Numbered from the stretch's first letter, positions 42,541 through 51,802 are shown. The stretch: 64,000 nt of DNA from an uncultured Eubacterium sp. (GCA_902495595.1 CABUXV010000008.1:10459-74458); one strand, 5' to 3'. The notes: generated from the letters alone by a model not told the origin. Translations and numbers: made by a program.

Positions 42541-44351
42541 ACCTGTGCCGCCTCCTTATCTGTCCTTTTTTTCAATTCCCATTGGGACGAAGCTGTGTAA
42601 GCCGCCCACATCTTATGGTAAGTTCTCTTATTTGCCAGAAGCCCGTCATGGGTTCCCGTTTCTTCAATCTTTCCGTGATTGATAACCATGATTTTATTTG
42701 CGTTCCGAATCGTCATTAGCCGGTGGGCTATGATCAACACAGTCTTGTTTTTAATCAGTTCTTGTAGTGACAACTGCATTTGATATTCATTCTCCGGGTC
42801 GGCATAGGCGGTTGCTTCATCAAGAATCAGGATTGGAGCATTTTTTAAGATTGCCCTTGCTACGGAAACTCGCTGTTCTTCACCTCCCGATAAATAGACA
42901 CCACCTTCACCAATTAGAGTATCGTAACCTTGGGGAAGTTTTTCGATAAACTCATGGCATTGTGCGACCCTTGCCGCTGTATAGACTTCTTCCTTTGTTG
43001 CACCGGGCTTTCCCACAGCAATGTTATTATAAAGTGTATCGGAAAACAGAAAACAGTCTTGAAATACGAAAGACATGGTATTCATTAAATCTTCTGTTTT
43101 CATATCCCGGATGTCAACGCCGCCAATCGTTACGCAGCCTTTCTTTACGTCCCAAAACCTGGGAATAAGCTGTGCAATAGTCGATTTTCCAGAACCGGAA
43201 GGTCCTACAAGCGCCGTTATTGAACCCTGATCGGCAGTAAAACTTACATGATCTAAGACCTTTGGTCCGTCCTCATAGGAAAAAGATACATCGTGAAACT
43301 CAATCGTATATCTATCGGGCTTTTTGCTGATTTCCGGTTCTTTTACTTCATTTGTGCTTAACACTTCGTCAATGCGCCGCACGCCTTCCTTGATATTGTT
43401 GAAGCTGGAACCAAAGTTATTAAACTTAAACACAGGGGTGGCTATCCCTGGCGCAAAAATCAGGACAAACAGCAAGGTCATAGCAAATGCCATATTCTGC
43501 GGATTTTCAGTAAGAAACAGCATACCTACAGGAATAATAAATGCGGATAGAGAAAGTACAAATACGCGGAACAATACATAGCAAGGTTCGTAATTGTCTG
43601 CATATTTTGTTGTCATATCACGATAGGCAATAATATCATCATAGAACTTTCGGAAAGAACGTACAGTCTGTCCGAAAATTTTGATAGAGGGCATACCTCT
43701 CACATACTGCACAGAAGATGTATTGATGTTTTCCATTGCGTCATAGTATTCTTTCAAGCCCTCTTTGGCTTTTGATCCAAACATAAAGGAAAACTGCACA
43801 ATGAAACCAACAATAATTGGAATAATGCAGGCAAGCGCAAGCCAGACATTTAGGCTGAACATAACGACAACCATAAATACGATCACGGAAACAGTACTGA
43901 CCATATCCGGAAACTGGTGAGCAATAAAAATTTCAATCTGTTCCACGTCCTGCTCTGCAATCTGTTTTACCTTACCGATAGAATTACGGCCAAACCACCC
44001 CAAAGGTAATCCGCTGATGTGCTCAGACAGCTTTACACGAATTTTGTAGAGAGTGCGGAAAGCCGCGATATGTCCAATCATACCTCCTATATACATAAAT
44101 ACATAACAGATTACCAATCCGATAATTCCAAACAAGGCCCAAAAGGTCATGTAGGAAGTGTCCACACGGCTGATATCTGCAGCATTACGAAGAAGCTCCG
44201 TCATTACCTTATATACAGCCAGATACGGAGATAATTGAAACAGCGCTGCAATCGTTGAAAGCAAAGCGCCTACAATCATCAAGGTTTTTCTCTGACCGGC
44301 CATTTCCAACAGCCGGGTAATACCGTTTTTTTGCTTTTTCTCTTTGCCCAT
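42537..44351 (-). CDS. ABC half-transporter (permease-ATPase), YbtP-like partner
   Basis: About 604 residues from the ATG at 44351 (a TTG two codons upstream is too close to the AAAGGAG site). Six transmembrane helices are followed by an ATPase with GPSGSGKST, FQDCFLFSDT, signature LSGGEEQRVSVARA and DEATAYADPE, where SSLD is replaced by AYAD, as in other YbtP-type proteins. It overlaps its partner by 4 bp. It lies downstream of the ECF genes in one operon, an arrangement known from siderophore-uptake-like clusters of Firmicutes. Confidence 0.8.
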   Translation of the reverse strand: MGKEKKQKNGITRLLEMAGQRKTLMIVGALLSTIAALFQLSPYLAVYKVMTELLRNAADISRVDTSYMTFWALFGIIGLVICYVFMYIGGMIGHIAAFRTLYKIRVKLSEHISGLPLGWFGRNSIGKVKQIAEQDVEQIEIFIAHQFPDMVSTVSVIVFMVVVMFSLNVWLALACIIPIIVGFIVQFSFMFGSKAKEGLKEYYDAMENINTSSVQYVRGMPSIKIFGQTVRSFRKFYDDIIAYRDMTTKYADNYEPCYVLFRVFVLSLSAFIIPVGMLFLTENPQNMAFAMTLLFVLIFAPGIATPVFKFNNFGSSFNNIKEGVRRIDEVLSTNEVKEPEISKKPDRYTIEFHDVSFSYEDGPKVLDHVSFTADQGSITALVGPSGSGKSTIAQLIPRFWDVKKGCVTIGGVDIRDMKTEDLMNTMSFVFQDCFLFSDTLYNNIAVGKPGATKEEVYTAARVAQCHEFIEKLPQGYDTLIGEGGVYLSGGEEQRVSVARAILKNAPILILDEATAYADPENEYQMQLSLQELIKNKTVLIIAHRLMTIRNANKIMVINHGKIEETGTHDGLLANKRTYHKMWAAYTASSQWELKKRTDKEAAQV

Positions 44352-44383
44352 AAACAATCAACTCCTTTCTGGCAAAAGATAAA

Positions 44384-44977
44384 TTATTCTGCATTAGAAA
44401 GACGCTTTTTTACAATCTTATTTCCCCATAAGCAGCCAAGTATCGCACACACCACAGTAACAGCAGTCAGTACAATCGCAAACTGTGTACTAAGGAGTTC
44501 AATAGCTTTCATTCCAATATCGCTTGTAAAACTGTCTTCATAAAGTTTCTTAAATGCTTCTTTCATATAACAGAGTGGTATATATTCTCCTAATGCCAGA
44601 CCTATCATTGGCATGGAAATACCGATTATCTTCGCTTTATTGCTGTTCTTTCCGGCTGTATCATAAATGAGTTCTCCAAGCAGACCGCCGACAGAAGTAC
44701 AAATAAACAACATTCCATAAGGTACCATTGTAAATAAGCAGAGACCAAAGATAAAAGACGGAATAAAAATTCCACCCCGGATATTCAATTTAGAAAGCAG
44801 CACGACATAGATAAGTCCTCCGGCAACTGCAAGTATGCAGGGTAATACAACCAGAACCGGCGGAAAAAAACCTATCGTACACGCAATAATCCATCCGACT
44901 GCTATCCACAAGGCTGTAAACACACCAATACGAATTAAATCTTTCAGTTTTCTGCTTTCTTTTGTTTGATTACTCAT
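44384..44977 (-). CDS. MptD family putative ECF transporter S component
   Basis: Substrate-binding membrane protein (S component) of an energy-coupling factor transporter, MptD/Trep_Strep type. About 197 residues from the ATG at 44977 with five or six hydrophobic helices (VFTALWIAVGWIIACTIGFF, VLPCILAVAGGLIYVVLL, and others) and the family block YDTAGKNSNKAKIIGISMPMIGLALGEYIP. An alternative GTG three codons upstream lies too close to the AAAGGAG site. It stands between the ECF ATPase and the half-transporters in the same operon. Confidence 0.8.
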   Translation of the reverse strand: MSNQTKESRKLKDLIRIGVFTALWIAVGWIIACTIGFFPPVLVVLPCILAVAGGLIYVVLLSKLNIRGGIFIPSFIFGLCLFTMVPYGMLFICTSVGGLLGELIYDTAGKNSNKAKIIGISMPMIGLALGEYIPLCYMKEAFKKLYEDSFTSDIGMKAIELLSTQFAIVLTAVTVVCAILGCLWGNKIVKKRLSNAE

Positions 44978-44997
44978 AAAAAACACGCTCCTTTTCT

Positions 44998-46485
44998 TTA
45001 AAATAAGATTTGAAAATATTGAGGCAGATTTTCCGGCTTATATTCATAAGGAGAAATGTATCGTATCGTACAGTCCTCCTGTAAAAGCAAGAGTGAAGTA
45101 AAAAGATTGGCAGCCAATTCGTAATCATGGGTAATCACAAACACACAGGTTCCACGATCAGCCAGCTTTTTTATTTCTTCTTGGACGATTTTCATGTTCT
45201 TTGCGTCAAGACCACTGGTAGGTTCGTCCAAATAAAGAAATGGAAGGCAGTGCATTTTGGCAAGGGCAATTGAAAGCCGTTGCTTTTGCCCGCCGGATAA
45301 CATGGTCGGGTGTCTTTTCAAATATTCACCGAGCCCAAATCGTTCCAATATGTGAATTGCCCGCTCTTTATCCTGCTCGGGTCTCTTCGTTCCCATCAGC
45401 ATTTCTTCCAACACATTAGGTGCAAAAAGTTGATAATCAACATCTTGCATGACATAGAAAGATTTTTTCCGCCTTTGCTGTTTGCCGGCATAACTGCCGT
45501 TGATTAAAATTTTCCCCGTTTTAGGCTTTTCAAGGCCCATAAGTGTCCGAATCAATGTGCTTTTTCCAGCGCCATTTTTCCCGATAATGCCTACAATTTC
45601 ACCGCCATAGACAGAAAATGATACATCATGCCACAATAAAGGTTTTCCAGAATAGCTAAAAGAGAGTTTTTCTGCTCTTATAGAATATGCGTCCTTTTTT
45701 ACATCACTGAAATAAGATGTTGGCAAAATCTGAGTTAAATCCGCTTTCCGCAGGCCATGCTCTGTAAACCATTCCATAGTGCGATGATCAAAGTCGTGTC
45801 CGTCCATCTCACAAGCAATTTTCCCGTCTTTCATAATAACAACGCGATCCACTAAACCGTTTAAGTAGTAGAGTTTATGTTCTGATATAATGATCGTATT
45901 GCCTTGCTCTTTTAGTGATTTTAATACTTTCCGAAGCTGCTCTGTCCCAACGGAATCAAGATTAGAAGATGGCTCGTCTAAAACATAAATGCCTACACCA
46001 ACCATATATATAGAAGCAATTGCCACTTTCTGTTTTTCACCGCTGGACAAATCAAAAATACTTTTCCTCAATAAAGCTTGAATTTTTAGCGCTTCTACTA
46101 CGTTTCTATATTGTGCCTGCATTTTTTCCAAAGGGGTTTCCAGATTTTCACTTGGAAAAGGAATCTCTGTTTTTACATGGAGCGTAAAAAACTGGGAGCG
46201 CGGATCTTGAAATACAGAACCAACCAACGGTGAAAAATCTCCGGTTTCATGTTCTTTTATATCCATGTCGCAAATACGGCAGCTTCCAGACAAATCTCCT
46301 TCAAAGAAATCCGGTATTAAACCATTGATACATCGGGTTAACGTGGTTTTTCCACAACCGCTGTGTCCTGTCAAAAGAATAAATTCACCTTTTTGAATAG
46401 AAAAATTGATTTTTGACAGACTTTCACGGCTACCATCATGATATCGAAAACTAAAGTCGGAAAACTCTATTACAGGTGAATTCAT
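44998..46485 (-). CDS. ECF-type double ATPase
   Basis: One chain carries two ABC ATPase domains, replacing EcfA and EcfA'. Domain 1: Walker A GHSGCGKTT, signature DLSSGEKQKVAIAS and DEPSSNLD; domain 2: GKNGAGKST, signature LSGGQKQRLSIALA and DEPTSGLD. The start at 46485 (MNSPVIEFSDF) is chosen because AAAGGAGG lies 8 bases upstream, although the frame is open further. It is 495 residues from this start. EcfT lies immediately upstream, giving a full ECF energising module with the MptD S component. Confidence 0.88.
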   Translation of the reverse strand: MNSPVIEFSDFSFRYHDGSRESLSKINFSIQKGEFILLTGHSGCGKTTLTRCINGLIPDFFEGDLSGSCRICDMDIKEHETGDFSPLVGSVFQDPRSQFFTLHVKTEIPFPSENLETPLEKMQAQYRNVVEALKIQALLRKSIFDLSSGEKQKVAIASIYMVGVGIYVLDEPSSNLDSVGTEQLRKVLKSLKEQGNTIIISEHKLYYLNGLVDRVVIMKDGKIACEMDGHDFDHRTMEWFTEHGLRKADLTQILPTSYFSDVKKDAYSIRAEKLSFSYSGKPLLWHDVSFSVYGGEIVGIIGKNGAGKSTLIRTLMGLEKPKTGKILINGSYAGKQQRRKKSFYVMQDVDYQLFAPNVLEEMLMGTKRPEQDKERAIHILERFGLGEYLKRHPTMLSGGQKQRLSIALAKMHCLPFLYLDEPTSGLDAKNMKIVQEEIKKLADRGTCVFVITHDYELAANLFTSLLLLQEDCTIRYISPYEYKPENLPQYFQILF

Positions 46486-46499
46486 AGGATAGCCTCCTT

Positions 46500-47222
46500 T
46501 CAAAATAAAATAATGTAATAATTGATAAATACTAAACCCGCTGCAATAAGTGCCATACAAAACAAATAGAGCATATCTGTTTTACACAGCTTCACTTTTG
46601 TGCAGCATGTCCTCCTGCGCTTCGTATTCAGGCCCTTGCAAATAGAAGCAGCGGACAATTCTTCCGAGATTTTTTCACTTCGATATAAAAGCGGGACAAA
46701 AAAATTTTCCGCATATTGCATAGGGTGTTTTAATTTATCCCAAACAGAAGAATTAAAGTTTCTCATTTTAAGGCTTTCCCGAATATATCCAATCTCCTTT
46801 ATAATTGTCGGTATGTAACGATAGATAACAGATAAAGGAATCAGAACCAACTTAGGTACCCGACACACTTGCAGTGAAAAAAGCAGCTCGTTCATAGGAG
46901 CCTTTTCAATCAATACTCTTGCTGCAAGATAAGCCGGGTAAAATCTCGACACCAACATAAGAAACAAAGGAAATAAGTCTGAAATAACAGGGATATAAAT
47001 CCATTTCAGTCCCAGAAGAAGTAACAATATCGCTCCGTAACCTATAAGATTTTTTGCAAATACTTTGAAGCCGCATGGAAACAACAATAGAATATCTATT
47101 AGCAGCACCAAAAGAAACAGCACAAACAGATTTCGGAAGATGGACGCCAATATTGCTGCTATGACAATCTGAATAATTAAAATTCGCGGATCAGGTCTGG
47201 AAGCCTTAAAATCCATCTGCAT
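46500..47222 (-). CDS. ECF transporter T component (EcfT-like)
   Basis: Transmembrane coupling protein that links the S component to the ATPases. From the ATG at 47222, behind GAAGGAGGGG, it has 240 residues; the longer frame from 47261 would put the ribosome site inside the gene. Hydrophobic helices occupy residues ~10-90 and the C-terminus, with the cytoplasmic coupling region IPLSVIYRYIPTIIKEIGYIRESLKMRNF and the SEELSAASICKGL motif, where an A-x-x-x-R-G-type signature is expected. It is the first gene of the island operon. Confidence 0.83.
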   Translation of the reverse strand: MQMDFKASRPDPRILIIQIVIAAILASIFRNLFVLFLLVLLIDILLLFPCGFKVFAKNLIGYGAILLLLLGLKWIYIPVISDLFPLFLMLVSRFYPAYLAARVLIEKAPMNELLFSLQVCRVPKLVLIPLSVIYRYIPTIIKEIGYIRESLKMRNFNSSVWDKLKHPMQYAENFFVPLLYRSEKISEELSAASICKGLNTKRRRTCCTKVKLCKTDMLYLFCMALIAAGLVFINYYIILF

Positions 47223-47305
47223 ATTTTCCCCTCCTTCTTCTTGCTGAAATGATGAACTCATAGTATAATAACTAAGATATTAGCTGTGACTAACCCCTGT
47301 GTTTC

Positions 47306-47334
47306 ATTATATTTCATGGTGGATTATTTCACAA
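47306..47334 (-). promoter_or_regulatory. Promoter of the transporter operon
   Basis: Minus strand TTGTGA (47329-47334), 17 bp, TATAAT (47306-47311). The imperfect -35 fits activator dependence. Confidence 0.7.
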
Positions 47335-47352
47335 TAAATCAGAGAAAGGAAC

Positions 47353-47391
47353 GTCGTATCGGCGTATAAACGCGTCGAAATGGCGTATTAA
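47353..47391. promoter_or_regulatory. Tandem direct repeat, probable AraC operator
   Basis: GTCGTATCGGCGTATAAA (47353-47370) and GTCGAAATGGCGTATTAA (47374-47391) match at 14 of 18 positions and start exactly 21 bp apart, two helix turns. They lie 19 bp upstream of the operon -35 element and just before the araC start codon, the classic place for an AraC-type activator. Confidence 0.75.
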
Positions 47392-47402
47392 GAAGCGTTC
47401 TT

Positions 47403-48368
47403 ATGAAACCAATGAAAGAACTATATCACTCCATGCTTTCGGACGGCGGCTTTTACTTAGATAATGAACACAAAGAGCCTTACAAAGAGTTCATCTGCTA
47501 TACTCTAAGCGCAGAAAAAGGACAGGGTCACTTTTGGTTTTACTTTCATGAAAATATATTTGAAATCACAATTCGTGATTTCCTTTTTCATGATGATTTT
47601 ATGTTAGAGTGTCAGGAACCTGAATTTCTGTCTGTTACCTACTATACCTCTGTATCCGGTGAGGAACTCCACCCTTATTGCCAGCTTTCACCTAATAGCC
47701 TGCAAGCTCATATTGGGCAAAGTGATAAGGTATATCAGGCGATCTATCACAAAAACATTCCATTGCAAAGTATCAGCTTTACGATCATGCCGGAATTCTA
47801 TCAGCAATATTTACAAAAAAAGTTTCCGGGAGAATATATTGATCCCAGCGAGGCATTTCGCAAAATGCAGACAGGAACCGATTTTCCTGAACTAATCGCC
47901 ATATTAAAACAAATTGAAAATTATCGAGGGACTGGTCTCACAGCAAAGATGTTTTACGAGGGGAAAATTTTAGAAGCAGTATCTCTGATTATGGAAAGAG
48001 CAAAGAGCAATCAAGAAAAGAAACATAAGCTGCACTTGACGAGGCAAGATCAATATAACCTTTCCGCAGTCGCAGCTTATCTGGATAACCATTATACCTT
48101 TTCAGTGCCTATCGAGAGATTGTGCCGCATTTCATTCATGGGGCAGACCAAATTAAAATCTACATTTAAGGAATGTTTTGGCTGTACACTTTATGATTAC
48201 ATTTTACAAAAAAGAATAGGACAGGCGCAGCATTTATTGCTTGGCACAGATCTTAGTATTGCTGAAATTGCACAGGCGGTCGGATATGACCGATCTGAAA
48301 GCTTTGCAAAACAGTTTCAGCGTGTTACAGGTCTTCTGCCCAGAGAGTATCGAAATCTAATTAAATAA
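47403..48368 (+). CDS. AraC-family transcriptional regulator
   Basis: A 321-residue protein with an N-terminal sensory domain (~residues 1-210) and two C-terminal helix-turn-helix motifs: YTFSVPIERLCRISFMGQTKLKSTFKECFG and LGTDLSIAEIAQAVGYDRSESFAKQFQRVTGLLPREYR. It is divergent from the transporter operon and shares its control region, like ybtA in yersiniabactin loci, so it is inferred to activate that operon in response to the transported ligand. Its base composition matches the island. Confidence 0.88.
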   Translation: MKPMKELYHSMLSDGGFYLDNEHKEPYKEFICYTLSAEKGQGHFWFYFHENIFEITIRDFLFHDDFMLECQEPEFLSVTYYTSVSGEELHPYCQLSPNSLQAHIGQSDKVYQAIYHKNIPLQSISFTIMPEFYQQYLQKKFPGEYIDPSEAFRKMQTGTDFPELIAILKQIENYRGTGLTAKMFYEGKILEAVSLIMERAKSNQEKKHKLHLTRQDQYNLSAVAAYLDNHYTFSVPIERLCRISFMGQTKLKSTFKECFGCTLYDYILQKRIGQAQHLLLGTDLSIAEIAQAVGYDRSESFAKQFQRVTGLLPREYRNLIK

Positions 48369-48525
48369 GAGTACATAATGCAAACATATACATCTTTGCG
48401 ATTTTGGCGTGTTTCCTACTAGCAAAAATGCTTGTTAAGGAATGTCACCAAGCCCCAAAGATTGCCGCCTGCGGTGACGGATGTGCATCCCGCGAACGCT
48501 GAAAAATCCGGAATAAACAAGGTAA

Positions 48526-48570
48526 AAACTCTATGCAAATGGTCTGCCTATTCACATAGAGTTTCTTATT
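48526..48570 (+). terminator. Terminator-like hairpin downstream of araC
   Basis: Perfect 10-bp stem AAACTCTATG / CATAGAGTTT around a 19-base loop, followed by CTTATTT. The U-run is weak. Confidence 0.5.
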
Positions 48571-48628
48571 TCCCGTTCACTTAGTATAGGTCAATATCTT
48601 TGCTGTGCTTCTTTATGCTATCCTGCCT

Positions 48629-49051
48629 TTAAGCTACTGTTTCTTTCTCGCTTCCTGTTTTGCGTTGTTCAAATATTTCTTTCCTTTCCTCCCCATGCAA
48701 AGCTTTTTTACTCATCCTGCATCTCTTCAAATCAGCAAGCTGAGCCATATTGCTGAATATAGGTTTCTTTGCGCTTATATCATAGGTATCATGAAGCGCC
48801 TTTTTTAGTGTATCAAGATTTCTTTTAATAGGAGCATTTTCATCTCCATAAAACAATCCTACTGTCCTGTAATAGCTGAAAACATCATCAATCTTAGGGT
48901 CTGAAAGTCTTGCTCCGTTTTCCAAAAGTTCCATTACCTTTGAAAATACTTCATGGGGATCAGCCCCCTCCATATAAAAAACTTCCGCAGTTTTATGATA
49001 CTTTTCATACGCTTTCTTGTTGTTCGTTACAATCACTTTCTTAGTAATCAT
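48629..49051 (-). CDS. GrdX-like protein
   Basis: A 140-residue soluble protein. The start ITKKVIVTNNKKAYEKYHKTAEVFYMEG and the following EVFSKVMELLENGARLSDP resemble the I-x-TNN-x5-EKY and EVL-x-K-x-RD-x-I-x-x-G-x-x-L-x-x-P pattern of GrdX, a protein of unknown function encoded with glycine/sarcosine reductase genes. No grd genes are in the window, and the C-terminal ~40 residues (Lys/Glu/Arg-rich) have no parallel that I know. AGGAGG lies upstream of the ATG. The match is suggestive, not firm. Confidence 0.5.
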   Translation of the reverse strand: MITKKVIVTNNKKAYEKYHKTAEVFYMEGADPHEVFSKVMELLENGARLSDPKIDDVFSYYRTVGLFYGDENAPIKRNLDTLKKALHDTYDISAKKPIFSNMAQLADLKRCRMSKKALHGEERKEIFEQRKTGSEKETVA

Positions 49052-49212
49052 CGTTATACCTCCTAAAAATTCAATTCGTTATTCATATCTTTTTCTTGTC
49101 TAAATAGTAACAAATGAAGTTTAGTATATTGCAATACATATTTTTTTTGATAACCACAGTAAAATATATAATTATTTCTTAAATAAAAAAAACTCCAGCT
49201 AACTGCACATTA

Positions 49213-49241
49213 TTGCTGTATATAAGGTTTTTTAGTATAAT
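49213..49241 (+). promoter_or_regulatory. Promoter of the MerR-MFS operon
   Basis: TTGCTG (49213-49218), 17 bp, TATAAT (49236-49241), 48 bp before the start codon. Confidence 0.65.
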
Positions 49242-49289
49242 ATAAATGTTATATATTGTATCTGTTTATGGAAAGGATACGGTGAGTTT

Positions 49290-50531
49290 ATGAAAATCGG
49301 AGATTTTGCAAGAAAATACAATTTGAATATAACAACCGTAAGATACTATGTAGAAAGATCTCTGCTTACGCCGGAGAGAAAAAACAATCAATATATTTTC
49401 AATGAATCCTGTATGGATGACATGGACAAAATATTAAAATACAAATATCTGAGGTTCACGCTGGAAGAAATTGAATTGCTCTTTTTTCTTGAAAAAACTT
49501 CAAAACTCCGTGATGATACCATACTTGAAATTTTTTCCGATCTTTTAATCAGAAAAAAGTATGAACTTGAAGAAGAGGTTAAAAATGTATCCTCTGTAAT
49601 AAATGATTTAAACGAAGAAATAAAGCACTTTTCTTCCATACATCATAGTGAAAATAATGATTCCAACGGTATTCCTTTTACGTTCATACCTAACTTATAC
49701 TGTCCTGTATGCGAAACTCCCTTAAGTCTTGAATCAGCGAGCATTTCAGACAATAAAATATCCAGCGGAAAACTCCTGTGTCAATGCGGATATGAAAGTG
49801 AAATAAATGATGGTGTTATTCTCTGTCCAAAACATACTGAAACGACACCTTTCAAAGCTTTTGAAAATATAGAGTCCGTAGCTTCCGTTACTGAAGATTA
49901 CGGCAATGAATATATCGCTCTTATGGATAAGACTTATATGTGGATGTATCATCAGATTGCAGAAATAAAAGAATATCAATATATAATGGCAGGACCGTTT
50001 ACGGTTAACTTTATTTTAAAATACTGTGATAAATTCAGTCGCAATACAATTTTTATAATCACAGACCCTTCCCTTAAGCGAATAAAAAAAATGCAGGATT
50101 ATATGAAAGATTTTGATTTTCAGACAGTTTTTATTGCAGGAAACCTCAAAGAACTGCCTATAAGAAAAGAATGTGTGGATATCTACATAGATGATTTTTC
50201 TTCTAACAACTGTATATTTACATATAATGAAAGCTATTACAGATATATTGCGCCTTTCCTAAAGAAAAACGGTTTTTCCGCAGGAATCTTTTTAGACTAT
50301 AAAGAAATGCCGAAAAGCCGGGAAAGTTTCATAAAAGACCATCCTGACTTCATTCCTGAAAACATGAGCCTGGGTCATTTAAAATCAGATATAAAATCAA
50401 ACGGCATGAATATTGATAAAATCAAGCTCATCGGCAGAACTTCGGGAAAAGATAAGCAAATAAACCGTCAAGTAGAAAACGAAAAAATCCCGTTTTGGGG
50501 TTATAAAGCAATAAAAACAGTCAGGAGCTAA
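49290..50531 (+). CDS. MerR regulator fused to a zinc ribbon and a degenerate methyltransferase-like domain
   Basis: A 413-residue fusion. Residues 1-70 are a MerR winged helix (IGDFARKYNLNITTVRYYVERSLLTP), ~78-115 the dimerising coiled-coil. Residues 136-180 contain CPVC (138, 141) and CQC (164, 166) plus Cys179, a zinc-ribbon layout like the one preceding RlmA-type methyltransferases (G-K-L-x-C-x-C-G-Y, then NDGVILCP). Residues ~205-400 follow a Rossmann methyltransferase pattern (ITDPSLKRIKKM, AGNLKELPIRKECVDIYIDDF), but the SAM-binding glycine loop is not recognisable. It probably uses this as a ligand sensor. It is 2 bp upstream of an MFS gene. Confidence 0.75.
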   Translation: MKIGDFARKYNLNITTVRYYVERSLLTPERKNNQYIFNESCMDDMDKILKYKYLRFTLEEIELLFFLEKTSKLRDDTILEIFSDLLIRKKYELEEEVKNVSSVINDLNEEIKHFSSIHHSENNDSNGIPFTFIPNLYCPVCETPLSLESASISDNKISSGKLLCQCGYESEINDGVILCPKHTETTPFKAFENIESVASVTEDYGNEYIALMDKTYMWMYHQIAEIKEYQYIMAGPFTVNFILKYCDKFSRNTIFIITDPSLKRIKKMQDYMKDFDFQTVFIAGNLKELPIRKECVDIYIDDFSSNNCIFTYNESYYRYIAPFLKKNGFSAGIFLDYKEMPKSRESFIKDHPDFIPENMSLGHLKSDIKSNGMNIDKIKLIGRTSGKDKQINRQVENEKIPFWGYKAIKTVRS

Positions 50532-50533
50532 TC

Positions 50534-51802
50534 ATGCAAAGAAAAGAATCCCGCATATTAAAAGAAAATGAATTCCATCCGATGCAGTTAAAAGTGTTTT
50601 TCGTAATGATAACCTTATACACTTTCTATTTCACATGCAACAATAATCTGGGAGTTGCAACAAATGAAATCCAGCATAATTTTAGCTTAAGCAATACTGA
50701 GTTTGGAATTTTATTTACCATATTTACTTTAGGTTTTGGTCTCGGACAGTTTTTTTCCGGATATCTGGGAGACAGATACAGCCCCAAGATGCTGATGTTC
50801 ATAGGAGCTGTAGGAGCCGTACTGGCTAATATAGGATTCGGTCTGTCTTCAAATATGACTGCATTTTCTGTATTTTGGGCAGTAAATGCCGTTTGTCTTG
50901 CAATGGGATGGTCACCAGGATGCAGCATATTGTTCAGATGGATACCAAAAAAAAGATGGGGATTGTTTATGGGATTTTTTGATGCTTTTGCTTTTTTAGG
51001 CGGCATCGTTATATACCCTGTGGCAGGGTTTGCCATATCATATCTAAGCTGGCGGTATGCTTTCTTTATACCTGCCGGGCTTCTCACTTTCTGGAGTGTT
51101 TTATTTTTTATGATAGTAAAAGATTCTCCCAGTGATTATGGTCTTTCTGTTGAATGGAAAGAAGAAGAATCCCAAAGCAGCGTGAATATAAAGGATTACT
51201 TAGACGTACTCAAAAATTCCGCTATAATTTTAGTATCTCTGTCTGCTATATGCAGTCAGTTTGTACGATGGGGTCTTGTAAACTGGGTAATAAAAATACT
51301 TACAACTTCTCAAGATGGAGGCGGCTTCGGAATTGTATTAATGCTGGCTACAATTATTGCCTCTGCAATGCACTGGGGCGGCGCTGTATTTTCAATAGGA
51401 CTCGGTTATATGTCGGATACCGTATTTAAAGGAAGCAGATGGCAAACTATTGCCATAGGTTTTATTATAAGCGGAATAAGTCTTCTTGCAATATACTTTT
51501 GGGGATATTCCTTTATGGAAATGACTGGAGGAATTTTTATCCTCGCGCTTCTGCTGTTTCTTGCAGGAGGATGTATACAGGGAGTACAGGCTCCCCTTTT
51601 CAACCTTCCCGGCGATATTCTGGGAACCAGACTTGGAGGTACAGGCGTGGGAATTGTAAACGGCTGGTCTTATATAGGAGCATCCTTTGCAGGCACAACT
51701 TTAGGATTTATAATGGACAATTTCAGCCTTTTGTCATGTGTTATGCTGATGTCAATACTCTCACTAATCGGTGCTGTCATAATCTTCATACTTCGAAAGT
51801 AG
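50534..51802 (+). CDS. MFS transporter (OPA/anion-symporter-like)
   Basis: A 422-residue, twelve-helix major facilitator. The loop 2-3 motif reads GYLGDRYSPKMLM (a G-x-L-x-D-R-x-x-x motif), and MGWSPGCSILFRWIPKKRWGLFMGFFDAFAFLGG resembles the helix 4-5 region of organophosphate/phthalate-type carriers. A charged central loop (VEWKEEESQSSVNIKD) separates the halves. It is directly behind the MerR fusion gene and followed by a terminator, so transporter and regulator form a self-contained pair; the substrate is unknown. Confidence 0.85.
   Translation: MQRKESRILKENEFHPMQLKVFFVMITLYTFYFTCNNNLGVATNEIQHNFSLSNTEFGILFTIFTLGFGLGQFFSGYLGDRYSPKMLMFIGAVGAVLANIGFGLSSNMTAFSVFWAVNAVCLAMGWSPGCSILFRWIPKKRWGLFMGFFDAFAFLGGIVIYPVAGFAISYLSWRYAFFIPAGLLTFWSVLFFMIVKDSPSDYGLSVEWKEEESQSSVNIKDYLDVLKNSAIILVSLSAICSQFVRWGLVNWVIKILTTSQDGGGFGIVLMLATIIASAMHWGGAVFSIGLGYMSDTVFKGSRWQTIAIGFIISGISLLAIYFWGYSFMEMTGGIFILALLLFLAGGCIQGVQAPLFNLPGDILGTRLGGTGVGIVNGWSYIGASFAGTTLGFIMDNFSLLSCVMLMSILSLIGAVIIFILRK

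Larger units (their letters stand above)
40640..48600. other. Probable horizontally acquired ECF/YbtPQ-like transport island
   Basis: This block is visibly richer in G and C than either flank and switches from AGA/AGG to CGC/CGG/CGT arginine codons and from TTA/CTT towards CTG leucine codons. It holds five minus-strand transporter genes and a divergent AraC gene, and ends in a GC-rich non-coding remnant (about 48430-48510). No transposase, integrase or flanking direct repeat was found, so the transfer mechanism is not visible. Confidence 0.7.

Noticed and set aside
48420..48515. Remnant of an insertion sequence at the right edge of the transport island
   Set aside because: The stretch is GC-rich and non-coding, but no terminal repeats or transposase fragment can be recognised.
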